Positions 32,088-39,983 are shown, counted from the first letter of the stretch. The stretch is DNA of 52,455 nt from Clostridiales bacterium (GCA_004554085.1 SFNY01000007.1:1-52455); one strand, 5' to 3'. Numbers and translations: made by a program. The notes: generated by a model from the letters alone, not told the origin.

Positions 32088-33035
32088 ATGCTCACGTTCA
32101 TCAATGAATCCACCGATCCCTTCTACAACCAGGCCTTCGAGGAGTTCGTGTTTGAGAATTATGCGGAGGACGACGTGTTCTACCTCTGGCAGAACAGGCC
32201 CGCCATCGTGGTGGGCTGCTACCAGAACATCTGCCGGGAGGTGAACGTCCACGCGCTGCGCAGGCGGGGCGTGCCGGTGGTGCGGCGCATGACCGGCGGC
32301 GGCACGGTCTACCACGACCTGGGGAACGTGAATTACAGCTTCATGCTGCGCGCCGACGGAGCGCTGGACTACGACCACTTTCTCGATCCGGTGATCGCCG
32401 CGCTGAACCGCATGGGCATTCCGGCCCACAGGAATCGGAGCTGCGACATCGCCATCGGGGACAAAAAGATCTCCGGCAGCGCCCAGAAGGCTGCGGGCGG
32501 GCGCATTCTGCACCACGGCACGCTGCTGTTCGAGAGCGACCTCGCATCCCTGGATGCGTTCACGGCCCACGCCAAGAACGACGCGTTTCAGACCAAGGGC
32601 ACGCTGTCGGCCATCTGCACGGTGACGAACATCCGCGACCACCTGAGCGAACCCATGACCATCGCCGAATTCCGCAGCCGTCTGCTTGCGGAGGTGCTCC
32701 CGGCGAACCACGTCTGCGTGGAGCTGACGGACGAGCAGCGCGCGCAGGTGCGCAAGCTGCGCAACGAGAAGTACCGCAGCTGGGACTGGACCTGGGGCAA
32801 GACCCCTGCTTTCAGCTACGAGCGCGAAGGCAGCTTCGCGGGACAGCCGCTGCACGTGGCCTACCGGGCGAAGAAAGGCGTTCTCAGCGACGCATGCATC
32901 GAATCCCCCTTCATCGACGCGGAGCGCGCCGCGCAATTGCTGAACGGCAGCCGCCTCGACCCGGACGGCCTCCGGAAAATCTGCTTCGGGCTGGCAGGAG
33001 AGCGTGCCCAGGAGCTCATGGAATATCTCATGTAA
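32088..33035 (+). CDS. lplA: Lipoate-protein ligase, first copy
   Basis: A 315-residue LplA-type ligase that would activate lipoate with ATP and attach it to the lysine of lipoyl domains. The fold landmarks are VVGCYQNICREVNV, RRMTGGGTVYHDLGN with the conserved NYSF, and the catalytic Lys in DIAIGDKKISGSAQKAA followed by HHGTLLFESDL. A C-terminal accessory domain (about residues 245-315, RKLRNEKYRSWDWTWGKTP onward) marks a full ATP-dependent ligase rather than an octanoyltransferase. The ATG at 32088 follows AAAGGGGGG. It is the first of four genes in the operon with a lipoyl carrier, lipA and a second ligase. Confidence 0.9.
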   Translation: MLTFINESTDPFYNQAFEEFVFENYAEDDVFYLWQNRPAIVVGCYQNICREVNVHALRRRGVPVVRRMTGGGTVYHDLGNVNYSFMLRADGALDYDHFLDPVIAALNRMGIPAHRNRSCDIAIGDKKISGSAQKAAGGRILHHGTLLFESDLASLDAFTAHAKNDAFQTKGTLSAICTVTNIRDHLSEPMTIAEFRSRLLAEVLPANHVCVELTDEQRAQVRKLRNEKYRSWDWTWGKTPAFSYEREGSFAGQPLHVAYRAKKGVLSDACIESPFIDAERAAQLLNGSRLDPDGLRKICFGLAGERAQELMEYLM

Positions 33036-33074
33036 ATACTGCGACCGCCGCGTGTGCGGAGAAAGGATAATACT

Positions 33075-33317
33075 ATGGAAAAGAAACTGACGATGCCCAA
33101 GCTGCGCCCCGAGATGGAAAACGGCGTGCTGTGCGCCTGGCTGAAGGAGGAGGGCGACGCGGTGCAGGCCGGCGAGCCCCTCTACGAGATCGAGACGGAC
33201 AAGGTGGTCAACCAGATCGAGGCCACGGAGAGCGGCGTTCTGAAGAAGCAGCTGTGCGAGGAGGGCGACACGGTGGACGTGGAGTCCCCGGTGGCGATCT
33301 TCGAGGTGCATGCATGA
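33075..33317 (+). CDS. Free-standing lipoyl (E2-type) carrier protein
   Basis: An 80-residue protein that is simply one lipoyl domain: MEKKLTMPKL, then WLKEEGDAVQAGEPLYEIET, the lipoylated Lys in ETDKVVNQIEA, and a C-terminal hammerhead mirror half GVLKKQLCEEGDTVDVESPV. It has no linker, peripheral-subunit-binding or acyltransferase domain, and no E1 or E3 gene is nearby. It lies 39 bp after the first ligase and overlaps lipA by 4 bp. AAAGGA precedes the ATG. It is E2-like (DKV), not GcvH-like. It may be the substrate on which lipoate is assembled, or a carrier for an unlinked complex. Confidence 0.9.
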   Translation: MEKKLTMPKLRPEMENGVLCAWLKEEGDAVQAGEPLYEIETDKVVNQIEATESGVLKKQLCEEGDTVDVESPVAIFEVHA

Positions 33318-34180
33318 TGGACAAGCGCAAACCGGAATGGCTGAAGGTGCGCTACAATGCGGAGGCGGTCAACGAGGTCGCTGAGCTGATGCGCGATCTG
33401 AACCTGAACACGGTGTGCAAGGAGGCCAACTGCCCGAATCTGGGCGAGTGCTACCGCAAGCACACCTCCACCTTCCTGATTCTGGGCAGCGTGTGCACCC
33501 GCAACTGCCGCTTCTGCAACGTGACCACGGGCAAGCCACTGCCGCCGGATCCCGAGGAGCCGATGAACGTGGCCCGGGCAGCGAAGAAGCTGGGCCTGCG
33601 CCACGTGGTGCTGACCTGCTCCACCCGCGACGACCTGCCCGACGGCGGTGCGGAGCAGTTCGCCAAGACCGTGTGCGCCATTCGCGAGGTCTGCCCCGGC
33701 ACCACGGTGGAGACGCTGATCTCCGACATGAAGATGAACACCGATGCGCTGGACGTGGTGATCGCGGCCCATCCGGAGGTGCTGAACCACAATGTGGAGA
33801 CCGTTGAAGAGCTGCAGGCCGCCGTGCGCCCCCAGGCAAGGTACCAGCGTTCGCTGGACGTGCTGCGCTACTGCAAAAAGAAGGATCCCACGCTGCTGAC
33901 CAAGACCGGCTTCATGGTGGGTCTGGGCGAGACGGAGGAGCAGATCAGCCGCCTGATGGACGACATCCTGGACACCGGCTGCGACATCCTGACCATCGGC
34001 CAGTACCTGCAGCCCTCGCCGCAGCACTATCCGCTGGCGCGCTACGCCACGCCGGAGGACTTCGCCCGCTACAAGGAGATGGCTCTCAATAAGGGCTTCC
34101 GCCACGTGGCCTCCGCGCCGCTGGCTCGAAGCTCCTACAAGGCCTGGGAGGTACTGGAGGACGTGCATGATCTATATTGA
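33314..34180 (+). CDS. lipA: Lipoyl synthase
   Basis: A 288-residue radical SAM enzyme inserting two sulfurs into protein-bound octanoyl groups. The auxiliary-cluster motif is C-EANC-PNLGEC near residues 35-46. The radical SAM motif is CTRNCRFC near 60-67. TCSTRDDLPDGGAEQFA, NHNVETV and the C-terminal Arg-Ser-Ser motif (ARSSYKAWEV) that caps the auxiliary cluster are all present. The ATG overlaps the lipoyl carrier stop by 4 bp and the 3' end overlaps the second ligase by 14 bp. Confidence 0.96.
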   Translation: MMDKRKPEWLKVRYNAEAVNEVAELMRDLNLNTVCKEANCPNLGECYRKHTSTFLILGSVCTRNCRFCNVTTGKPLPPDPEEPMNVARAAKKLGLRHVVLTCSTRDDLPDGGAEQFAKTVCAIREVCPGTTVETLISDMKMNTDALDVVIAAHPEVLNHNVETVEELQAAVRPQARYQRSLDVLRYCKKKDPTLLTKTGFMVGLGETEEQISRLMDDILDTGCDILTIGQYLQPSPQHYPLARYATPEDFARYKEMALNKGFRHVASAPLARSSYKAWEVLEDVHDLY

Positions 34181-35147
34181 GACCGGCTCCACGGACGTTT
34201 ACTACAACTTCGGCCTGGAGTACTACTTCACGGTGGAAAAGCGCCTGCCGGACACGGTGTTTCTGTTCTGGCAGACCACGCCCACGCTGATGGTGGGCAA
34301 GTATCAGAACGTGCTGGAGGAGATCAACAAGCCCTACGCCGACGCGCACGGCATCCGTCTGGTGCGGCGCATGAGCGGCGGCGGCACGATCTACACCGAC
34401 CTCGGCGGCTGGCAGTTCACCTTCATTCAGCACCGGGACGCGGGGGAGATTCAGTTCCACGAGTACATCGCCCCGGTGATCGACGCGCTGCGGGAGATGG
34501 GCGTGAATGCGTCCTTCAACGGCCGCAACGACCTGACCATCGACGGCCGCAAGTTCTCGGGCAACGCCCAGTACCGCCTCGGCGACAGCATCGTGCACCA
34601 CGGCTCGCTGCTCTTTGACACCGACATCGAGCAGATGGTGGCCTCCACCACCGTGGACGATTACAAGATCCTCTCCAAGAGCATCAAGTCCGTGCGCGAC
34701 CGCGTGACCAACATATCCGAGCACCTGCCCGCACCCATGGATCCCCACGCCTTCAAGGCGGGCATGGTGCGCCACATCATGAACGGCAGTACCGAAGAAT
34801 ACAAGCTCACTCCCGAGGACGACGCGCGCATCCGCCAGCTGGCCCAGGAGAAGTTCGCCGCCTGGGAGTGCATCTTCGGCGCGGATCCCAAGTTCAACAT
34901 CGAGCGCACCGGCCGCTTCGAGGGCGGCAAGATGGAGTTCAAGATCGACGTGCGCAAGGGCGTGATCCAGTCCGCCTCGGTCTACGGCGACTTCTTCTCC
35001 ACGCTGGACGCAAAGACCATCTGCGACGCGCTCATCGGCAGCCGCTACGACCGGGAAAGCGTCCGCGCGGCGCTGCTTGCCCACGACATCGAGGGCAAGG
35101 TCTACCGCATCACCGTGGACGAGATGGCCGCGCTGATCGCGGACTGA
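34167..35147 (+). CDS. Lipoate-protein ligase family protein, second copy
   Basis: A 326-residue LplA-family protein clearly diverged from the first ligase. Landmarks are MVGKYQNVLEEINKPYA, RRMSGGGTIYTDLGGWQFTF (the usual HD-GN is TD-GG here), and the catalytic Lys region DLTIDGRKFSGNAQ followed by HHGSLLFDTDIEQM. The accessory C-terminal domain is present (about residues 235-326). GGAGGAC lies within lipA 6 nt before the ATG. Two ligases bracketing a carrier and lipA suggest separate jobs, for example loading and transfer, but which does what cannot be told from sequence alone. Confidence 0.85.
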   Translation: MIYIETGSTDVYYNFGLEYYFTVEKRLPDTVFLFWQTTPTLMVGKYQNVLEEINKPYADAHGIRLVRRMSGGGTIYTDLGGWQFTFIQHRDAGEIQFHEYIAPVIDALREMGVNASFNGRNDLTIDGRKFSGNAQYRLGDSIVHHGSLLFDTDIEQMVASTTVDDYKILSKSIKSVRDRVTNISEHLPAPMDPHAFKAGMVRHIMNGSTEEYKLTPEDDARIRQLAQEKFAAWECIFGADPKFNIERTGRFEGGKMEFKIDVRKGVIQSASVYGDFFSTLDAKTICDALIGSRYDRESVRAALLAHDIEGKVYRITVDEMAALIAD

Positions 35148-35157
35148 CGGAAGCTGA

Positions 35158-35206
35158 ACAACAAACGCGAAGGTATGGTTGAATGCCATACCGTCGCGTT
35201 TGTTGT
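35158..35206 (+). terminator. Long hairpin after the lipoylation operon
   Basis: ACAACAAACGCGA (35158-35170) pairs with TCGCGTTTGTTGT (35194-35206), and GGTATGG with CCATACC inside, giving about 20 bp with one mismatch and a 7-nt loop. There is no clear T-run, but the 3' arm is T-rich. Confidence 0.65.
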
Positions 35207-35221
35207 GCGCCGAACAGGCAA

Positions 35222-35348
35222 GATGAAACCCCCAGTTCAACTGGGGGTGAAGAAAAAGACTTAGAGAAAAAGGCCTCCAATGCTACCACAAGAGTTAAGC
35301 CCTTATAGGGCTTGGTCAAACCACCCGTTCAACGGGTGGTTATGACTT
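35222..35348 (+). mobile_element. Transposase-less IS200/IS605-like element
   Basis: About 127 bp bounded by two hairpins with the same GTT-C-AAC top: ACCCCCAGTTCAACTGGGGGT (35228-35248) and AACCACCCGTTCAACGGGTG plus GTT (35319-35341). Between them lies AAGCCCTTATAGGGCTT (35297-35313). The right 65 bp (from GCTACCACAAGAG to TTATGACTT) match, with few differences, the right end of the element at 52228-52294. It has no coding capacity. It ends 3 bp past the stop of the DHHW gene. Confidence 0.75.
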
Positions 35349-35351
35349 ATG

Positions 35352-36596
35352 TCACTGGAACTCGTATGCGTCGTCGCGGAGCATCTGCATGCTGTACGCC
35401 ACGACTACCGCATCGGGTTCGCATTGGTCGATCCATTCCTGGAGGGTCAGCTCGCTGCGGCGCAGATCCACGGCCACCACGTTCTCCGCCACCAGCGAGA
35501 GGAAGCTGCCGATGGAGGCGCTGTACGAATCCTTCAAAAGCAGGATGGTGCAGGGTGCGCCGCCTTCATTGGTGTAGATGTCGTGGTTTTCGGTGAGGCC
35601 GTAGTCAAAGTAGGCCTTGATGTTCCACGTCTTGCCCTCGTCGGGCTGCAGGTACTTCCAGCGGATCACGCTGTCGTAGAAGCTGCCCTCGATCTCGGTA
35701 ATATCGCCCAGATAATTGGTGTAGCGGCGGATGCTCGTGTCGTACTTCGGCCAGTATATGGTGATATCGTCGGGATCGATGTTCCCGGTGCCGATGCGCT
35801 GGCCGTACTTGCCCAGGAAGAGCTTCGGGAAGGTCTCGGTGTTGAACTGGGAGACGTCCAGCCGTTCGGGCTTCAGATCGATTCCGGTCATATCGGAGAA
35901 CTCCTGGGCGATGCGCTGCGCCATGATGAGGGACGCGCGGGTGGCCCAGTGCTGGTCGGTGTACATCAGGTAGTCGCTCAGGGGAAGTCCGGTGGCGGTG
36001 AGCACCTCCCGGCTGTCCAGCATGGGGATGTCCGTCTGCGCCATGCGTTCGACGATCTCCGCGGCGATCTCGTCGGAGTGATCCAGCACATCGTAGCCCG
36101 CGGGCATCTGCTCGGGATCGTAGATGGTGGGGTGCTCGTAGACGAACAGGAAGGGAATGTCCCCGGCGGCGGCACGCATCTCCTGAATGTTCTGCACCGC
36201 GCCCTCCATGGACACGTAGTTCTGCAGATCGAACAGGTGGCCGGAGTTCAGCGTGAGCATCTGGCTTGCGCCGGTGTTGATCATGCGCTTGCCCAGGGCG
36301 TACTGGAAGCTGGAGTTAAAATAGCCCAGCTCCGTCGCGCCGTAGACGTTGCCGGCGAGGTAGTTGTCCACCGAGCGGATGCGCGCGGCGAAGTAGTCCC
36401 AGGCGGAGCAGGTATCGATGTCGTCCACGTAGGCGGCGAGCTTCTTCTGGTCGGTGGCCGCCACATAGACGCCGTGGAAGTCGGTCAGCAGGGTCATTGC
36501 GCCCATGAAGAAGATGACCGCGAGGAAGATCGCCGTCAGAATGATATCGATGCGCAATTGCAGCCCGTTTTTCTTGTCTGGCTTGGTCTGATTCAT
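35352..36596 (-). CDS. DHHW/AlgX-like protein (SGNH-type, polysaccharide acetylation related)
   Basis: A 414-residue membrane-anchored extracytoplasmic protein of the DHHW family, related to AlgX/AlgJ SGNH domains that O-acetylate exopolysaccharide. One N-terminal helix (about residues 14-37) is followed by a soluble domain. The Asp-His pair is in YLMYTDQHWATRAS and the late LLLKDSYSASIGSFLS carries the conserved Asp-Ser. GAAAGGAAA precedes the ATG. No partner MBOAT acyltransferase is in the window. It is divergent from an ABC glycopolymer exporter, which supports an envelope polymer role. Confidence 0.82.
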   Translation of the reverse strand: MNQTKPDKKNGLQLRIDIILTAIFLAVIFFMGAMTLLTDFHGVYVAATDQKKLAAYVDDIDTCSAWDYFAARIRSVDNYLAGNVYGATELGYFNSSFQYALGKRMINTGASQMLTLNSGHLFDLQNYVSMEGAVQNIQEMRAAAGDIPFLFVYEHPTIYDPEQMPAGYDVLDHSDEIAAEIVERMAQTDIPMLDSREVLTATGLPLSDYLMYTDQHWATRASLIMAQRIAQEFSDMTGIDLKPERLDVSQFNTETFPKLFLGKYGQRIGTGNIDPDDITIYWPKYDTSIRRYTNYLGDITEIEGSFYDSVIRWKYLQPDEGKTWNIKAYFDYGLTENHDIYTNEGGAPCTILLLKDSYSASIGSFLSLVAENVVAVDLRRSELTLQEWIDQCEPDAVVVAYSMQMLRDDAYEFQ

Positions 36597-36701
36597 GAAG
36601 CGTTTCCTTTCGGAGCAGCGGATTTCGGTTTAAAGCGCCGCGATGAGCGCGGCATTGCATACGAATACGAGTATATTATACACCGCATGCAGGCGGGATA
36701 T

Positions 36702-36730
36702 ATTATAACAACATGACGGCTTTTGGGCAA
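36702..36730 (-). promoter_or_regulatory. DHHW gene promoter
   Basis: Minus strand: TTGCCC, 17-bp spacer, TATAAT. A second TATAAT lies about 30 bp closer to the gene (near 36673-36678). Confidence 0.65.
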
Positions 36731-36744
36731 GTTTTGGACATGCC

Positions 36745-36773
36745 TTGCAAGCGCAGCAGGGAGATGATAGAAT
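36745..36773 (+). promoter_or_regulatory. ABC exporter promoter
   Basis: TTGCAA, 17-bp spacer, TAGAAT, 77 bp before the permease ATG. Confidence 0.6.
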
Positions 36774-36850
36774 AGAAGGTGGACATTTATGGATAGATAT
36801 GCAGTCATTCCGAAGGGAAGGCACTGCTGGAGAAGGGAGAATTTCCGATC

Positions 36851-37723
36851 ATGGCCAAGCCCCACGCCGGGAACTACTGGACGACGCGCATTCGTCCCAA
36901 GACCGGATGGTTTGATATCGACCTCAAGGACCTGTGGCACTACCGGGATCTGATCGCCATGCTGGTGAAGCGAGATTTTACGCTGATCTACAAGCAGACG
37001 ATCCTCGGCCCCACCTGGGTCATCATCCAGCCGCTGCTGAACACGCTGATCTTCACGGTGGTGTTCGGCAACATCGCGGGCCTGCCCACCGACGGCATGC
37101 CCCGCTTCCTGTTCTACATGGGCGGCAACATCGCCTGGCAGTTCTTCGCCAACTGCCTGACGCAGACCTCCAACACCTTCATCACAAACCGGAACCTGTT
37201 CGGCAAGGTGTACTTCCCGCGATTGTGCGTGCCCATCTCCACGGTGGTCTCGCAGATGATCCACTTCTTCGTGCAGTTTGCTCTGTTCGCGGGCTTCGTG
37301 ATCTACTACGCCCTCCAGCCCAATTCGGCGGTCCGGCCCAACCTCAATCTGATCCTGATGACGCCGCTGATGCTGGTGCAGCTGGGCATGCTGGGCCTGG
37401 GCTTCGGCGTCATCGTGTCGTCCATGACCACGAAGTACCGCGACCTTGCGCTGCTGGTCAGCTTCGGCGTGCACCTGTGGATGTACGCCACGCCGGTGAT
37501 CTACCCGGCCTCGATGATCGCGGAGAAGTTCCCCAACCTGCTGGGCCTGTACATGCTCAACCCCATGACCCCCCTGATCGAGCTGTTCCGCTCGGCCTAT
37601 CTGGGCACGGCCTGCTACTACATGAACTACTACTGGCTCTCCATCCTGATTACGATCCTGGTGTTCATCCTGGGCGTGATCCTGTTTTCGCGGGTGGAAA
37701 AGACCTTCATGGACACCGTCTGA
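36851..37723 (+). CDS. ABC-2 type polysaccharide/teichoic acid exporter permease (TagG/RfbA-like)
   Basis: A 290-residue permease of ABC transporters that export lipid-linked glycopolymers. The amphipathic N-terminus (LKDLWHYRDLIAMLVKRDF) and the first loop TILGPTWVIIQPLLN are family signatures. Six membrane segments are seen (about residues 54-76, 88-110, 133-155, 172-196, 200-222 and 254-278), with VYFPRLCVPIS and YLGTACYY loops between. GGAGAAT precedes the ATG. The ATPase follows after 18 bp. Confidence 0.93.
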   Translation: MAKPHAGNYWTTRIRPKTGWFDIDLKDLWHYRDLIAMLVKRDFTLIYKQTILGPTWVIIQPLLNTLIFTVVFGNIAGLPTDGMPRFLFYMGGNIAWQFFANCLTQTSNTFITNRNLFGKVYFPRLCVPISTVVSQMIHFFVQFALFAGFVIYYALQPNSAVRPNLNLILMTPLMLVQLGMLGLGFGVIVSSMTTKYRDLALLVSFGVHLWMYATPVIYPASMIAEKFPNLLGLYMLNPMTPLIELFRSAYLGTACYYMNYYWLSILITILVFILGVILFSRVEKTFMDTV

Positions 37724-37741
37724 TGGAAAGGGAGGCGCAAT

Positions 37742-39001
37742 ATGTCTGATCGATTGCTGGAAGTGGATCACGTATCCAAGCAATACCGCCTGGGCATGAT
37801 CGGCGGCGGCCTTCTCTACCGCGACCTGAACAGCTGGATCGCCCGCAAGCTGGGCCGCGAGGACCCCAACCGGAAGATCGGGGTCAACGGCAGCCACGAC
37901 GGCGAGACCTTCATGGCGCTGGAGGACGTGAGCTTCAACGTGGACCGCGGCGACACCCTGGCGCTGGTGGGCAGAAACGGCGCGGGCAAGTCCACCATGC
38001 TCAAGCTGATCTCCCGCATCACCGCGCCCACAAGGGGCGAAATCCGCATCCATGGCCGGGTGGCAAGCCTGCTGGAGGTGGGCACCGGCTTTCATCACGA
38101 GCTGACCGGAAGGGAAAACGTCTATCTCAACGGCTCCATCCTCGGCATGAACAAGAGGGAAATCTCCCGCAAGATGGACGAGATCATCGAGTTCTCCGAG
38201 ATCGACAAGTTCATCGACACCCCCGTGAAGCGCTACTCCTCGGGCATGTACGTAAAGCTCGGCTTCGCGGTGGCGGCCAACCTCGCGCCGGACATCCTGG
38301 TGTGCGACGAGGTGCTGGCCGTGGGCGACCACGCCTTCCAGCAGAAGTGCCTGAACAAGATGAGCGACGTCGCCCGCAGCGGCCGCGCGGTGCTCTATGT
38401 CAGCCACAACATGCGCACCGTGTCCCAGCTGTGCAGCCGCGCGCTGTTCCTGGATCACGGCCACCTGCTCTACGACGGCACCACCGAGCACGCCATCGAG
38501 CTTTACAGCGGCGCGGGCAATCGCGACGTGGAGCGCGACCTCAATTCCATGGTTCGCCCCCGCAACCGCGGCGACACCATGCGCATGCTGAAGATGGTGG
38601 TGCTCAATTCGGTGAACATGGAGTTCCAGCAGGACAGCGACTTCGAGTTCTCCATCCACTTCCGCAGCAACCTCACCGAGCGCAACACGCGCCTGCGCCT
38701 GATCCTCAAGACCAACGTGGCCGCGCCCATCGCCATGACCCAGACCCGCCCCTTCGATGTGGAGGCGGGCAAGGAGTATACCTTCAACGTGCGCTTCCCC
38801 CTCAGGGGCATCGCGCCGGGCGAGTACATGGTCAAGCTCTCGCTGATCTCCGACCGCATCGGCGGCGGCAGCAACTACTTCGACACCATCGAGGACATCG
38901 GCCAGTTCGTGGTGCTGGACGATCCCCTGGTCAACTCCGGCTTCACCTGGGAAGAGAGGCTCTGGGGAAATATGCGTTTGCAGGGGCTGGATTTGTTCTG
39001 A
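37742..39001 (+). CDS. ABC-type polysaccharide exporter ATPase with Wzt-like C-terminal domain
   Basis: A 419-residue partner of the TagG-like permease. The ATPase domain has Walker A LVGRNGAGKSTMLKL, Q-loop region VASLLEVGTGFHHELTGREN, signature KRYSSGMYVKLGFAVA, Walker B ILVCDEVLAVGD and H-loop YVSHNM. After about residue 255 comes a beta-sandwich domain of roughly 160 residues (DFEFSIHFRSNL, FPLRGIAPGEYMVKLSLIS) like the Wzt carbohydrate-binding domain that reads the non-reducing end of the exported chain. That suggests export of a length-controlled, end-modified polymer. Two terminator-like hairpins follow. Confidence 0.93.
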   Translation: MSDRLLEVDHVSKQYRLGMIGGGLLYRDLNSWIARKLGREDPNRKIGVNGSHDGETFMALEDVSFNVDRGDTLALVGRNGAGKSTMLKLISRITAPTRGEIRIHGRVASLLEVGTGFHHELTGRENVYLNGSILGMNKREISRKMDEIIEFSEIDKFIDTPVKRYSSGMYVKLGFAVAANLAPDILVCDEVLAVGDHAFQQKCLNKMSDVARSGRAVLYVSHNMRTVSQLCSRALFLDHGHLLYDGTTEHAIELYSGAGNRDVERDLNSMVRPRNRGDTMRMLKMVVLNSVNMEFQQDSDFEFSIHFRSNLTERNTRLRLILKTNVAAPIAMTQTRPFDVEAGKEYTFNVRFPLRGIAPGEYMVKLSLISDRIGGGSNYFDTIEDIGQFVVLDDPLVNSGFTWEERLWGNMRLQGLDLF

Positions 39002-39011
39002 AAACCATATG

Positions 39012-39072
39012 GACGGGGTGCAGGTTGCCCCGTCGGCGTATTTGATGGGGCTGTCTCTTGATGAGATAGCCC
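39012..39072 (+). terminator. Double hairpin after the ABC exporter
   Basis: GACGGGG/CCCCGTC (39012-39034), then GGGCTGTCTC, loop TTGAT, GAGATAGCCC (39048-39072), followed by TT. Confidence 0.65.
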
Positions 39073-39096
39073 TTGCGATCACCACAGCGGTATCTT

Positions 39097-39208
39097 GCCT
39101 CCCATGTATAAAGGGAGTCTGACAAGTAGTAAGATTGCGTCGGAGGAATCGTCTGCCTCCCTTGTGTAAAGGGAGGTGGCACGGCGCAGCCGTGTCGGAG
39201 GGATTGTC
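39097..39208 (+). repeat. Left repeat array flanking the DUF559 gene (two copies)
   Basis: Copy F0 (39097-39153) and copy F1 (39155-39208) share the plan GCCTCCC, spacer, GGGAG, a second stem, GTCGGAGG, then GATTGTC or AATCGTC. F1 has CCTCCCTTGTGTAAAGGGAGG then CACGG-CGCAG-CCGTG. Such units are common between genes in gut Firmicutes. F1 ends 18 bp before the DUF559 ATG. Confidence 0.85.
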
Positions 39209-39226
39209 AATAAAGAAGGAGAAGCT

Positions 39227-39646
39227 ATGCAGAGAAAACACAACCGTCAGTTGGTCCCCTTTGCAAAACAGCTGCGCAAGGAAATGACAAGGGAAGAACG
39301 ACACCTGTGGTACGATTTTCTTCGCGACTATCCGATCCGGTTTTCCAGGCAAAAAGTCCTTGGAAGGTACATTGCAGACTTCTACTGTGCAAAGGCGAAG
39401 CTGGTGATCGAGCTGGATGGATCGCAGCATTATGAGGACAGCGGCATCCAGACGGATGCAGAGCGGACTGCATTTCTGGAAGCATACGGGCTGAAAGTGA
39501 TTCGTATTCCAAATTGCGAAGTCAACAGAAACTTCCAGAGCGTTTGTACGTATATTGTTGAGATGGTCAGACAATCCTTCAGCCAGCTTTACGCACTGGC
39601 CGCACTGCGTTTTACGCAGCGGCCAGCAGCACGCCGAGGAAATTGA
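39227..39646 (+). CDS. DUF559 endonuclease-like protein
   Basis: A 139-residue member of DUF559, related to very-short-patch and PD-(D/E)XK endonucleases. Landmarks are ARQLRKEMTREERHLWYDFL-type start (here AKQLRKEMTREERHLWYDFL), RFSRQKVLGRYIADFYCA, the catalytic-type Asp in IADFYC, then LVIELDGSQHYE, and GLKVIRIPNCEV. The core ends near residue 112; the last 25 residues (from RQSFSQLYAL) and the stop are encoded by the right-hand repeat. AAGGAGAA precedes the ATG at 39227. It stands alone between repeats. A homing or repeat-mobilising role is speculation. Confidence 0.85.
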   Translation: MQRKHNRQLVPFAKQLRKEMTREERHLWYDFLRDYPIRFSRQKVLGRYIADFYCAKAKLVIELDGSQHYEDSGIQTDAERTAFLEAYGLKVIRIPNCEVNRNFQSVCTYIVEMVRQSFSQLYALAALRFTQRPAARRGN

Positions 39647-39875
39647 AAATTTCCCGGCGGCTGGTCGCGGCTCCTGTGGAGACGCGACTGCTCCCTTTGC
39701 ACAAGGGAGCCTTTAGGTGTGACGGTAACATCACGTCGGAGGAATTATGCCTCCCCTGTGTAAGGGGAGGTGGCGCTTTTGCGCCGGAGGGGTTGTAAAT
39801 CTGACGCTTCATCTGCCGCTGGAAGGACAATCCCTCAGTCAGCTTCGCTGACAGCTCCCTTTACACAAGGGAGCC
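39570..39875. repeat. Right repeat array flanking the DUF559 gene
   Basis: This array fills the space between DUF559 and pncC. R1 (39570-39711) starts GACAATCCTTCAGCC, inverted relative to F1, and contains large hairpins (CTGGCCGC-TGCG/CGCA-GCGGCCAG and others) before CTCCCTTTGCACAAGGGAG. A variant forward unit follows (to 39748). F2 is GCCTCCCCTGTGTAAGGGGA onward to GGGGTTGT (39749-39796). R2 is GACAATCCCTCAGTCAGC onward to GGGAGCC (39826-39875). F2 and R2 bracket only 29 bp. Confidence 0.8.
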
Positions 39876-39983
39876 TGAGAACGAACGGGGTGCAGCCTTT
39901 CATGGTTTGTTTTCCATTTTGGGACAGTCCCTCGTTCCCGGGCAAAGCCGCCCATCCTGATATAAGTTGCAAGGAGGCACAGC

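Noticed and set aside
36593..39574. 993-codon open frame on the minus strand, and similar long antisense frames (for example 9204-11696 and 7557-9200)
   Set aside because: They lie opposite well-supported genes (ABC exporter, transketolase, phosphohexomutase). Their translations are low-complexity, rich in His, Gln, Val and Ala, as expected of the reverse strand of GC-rich codons, and they lack ribosome-binding sites.
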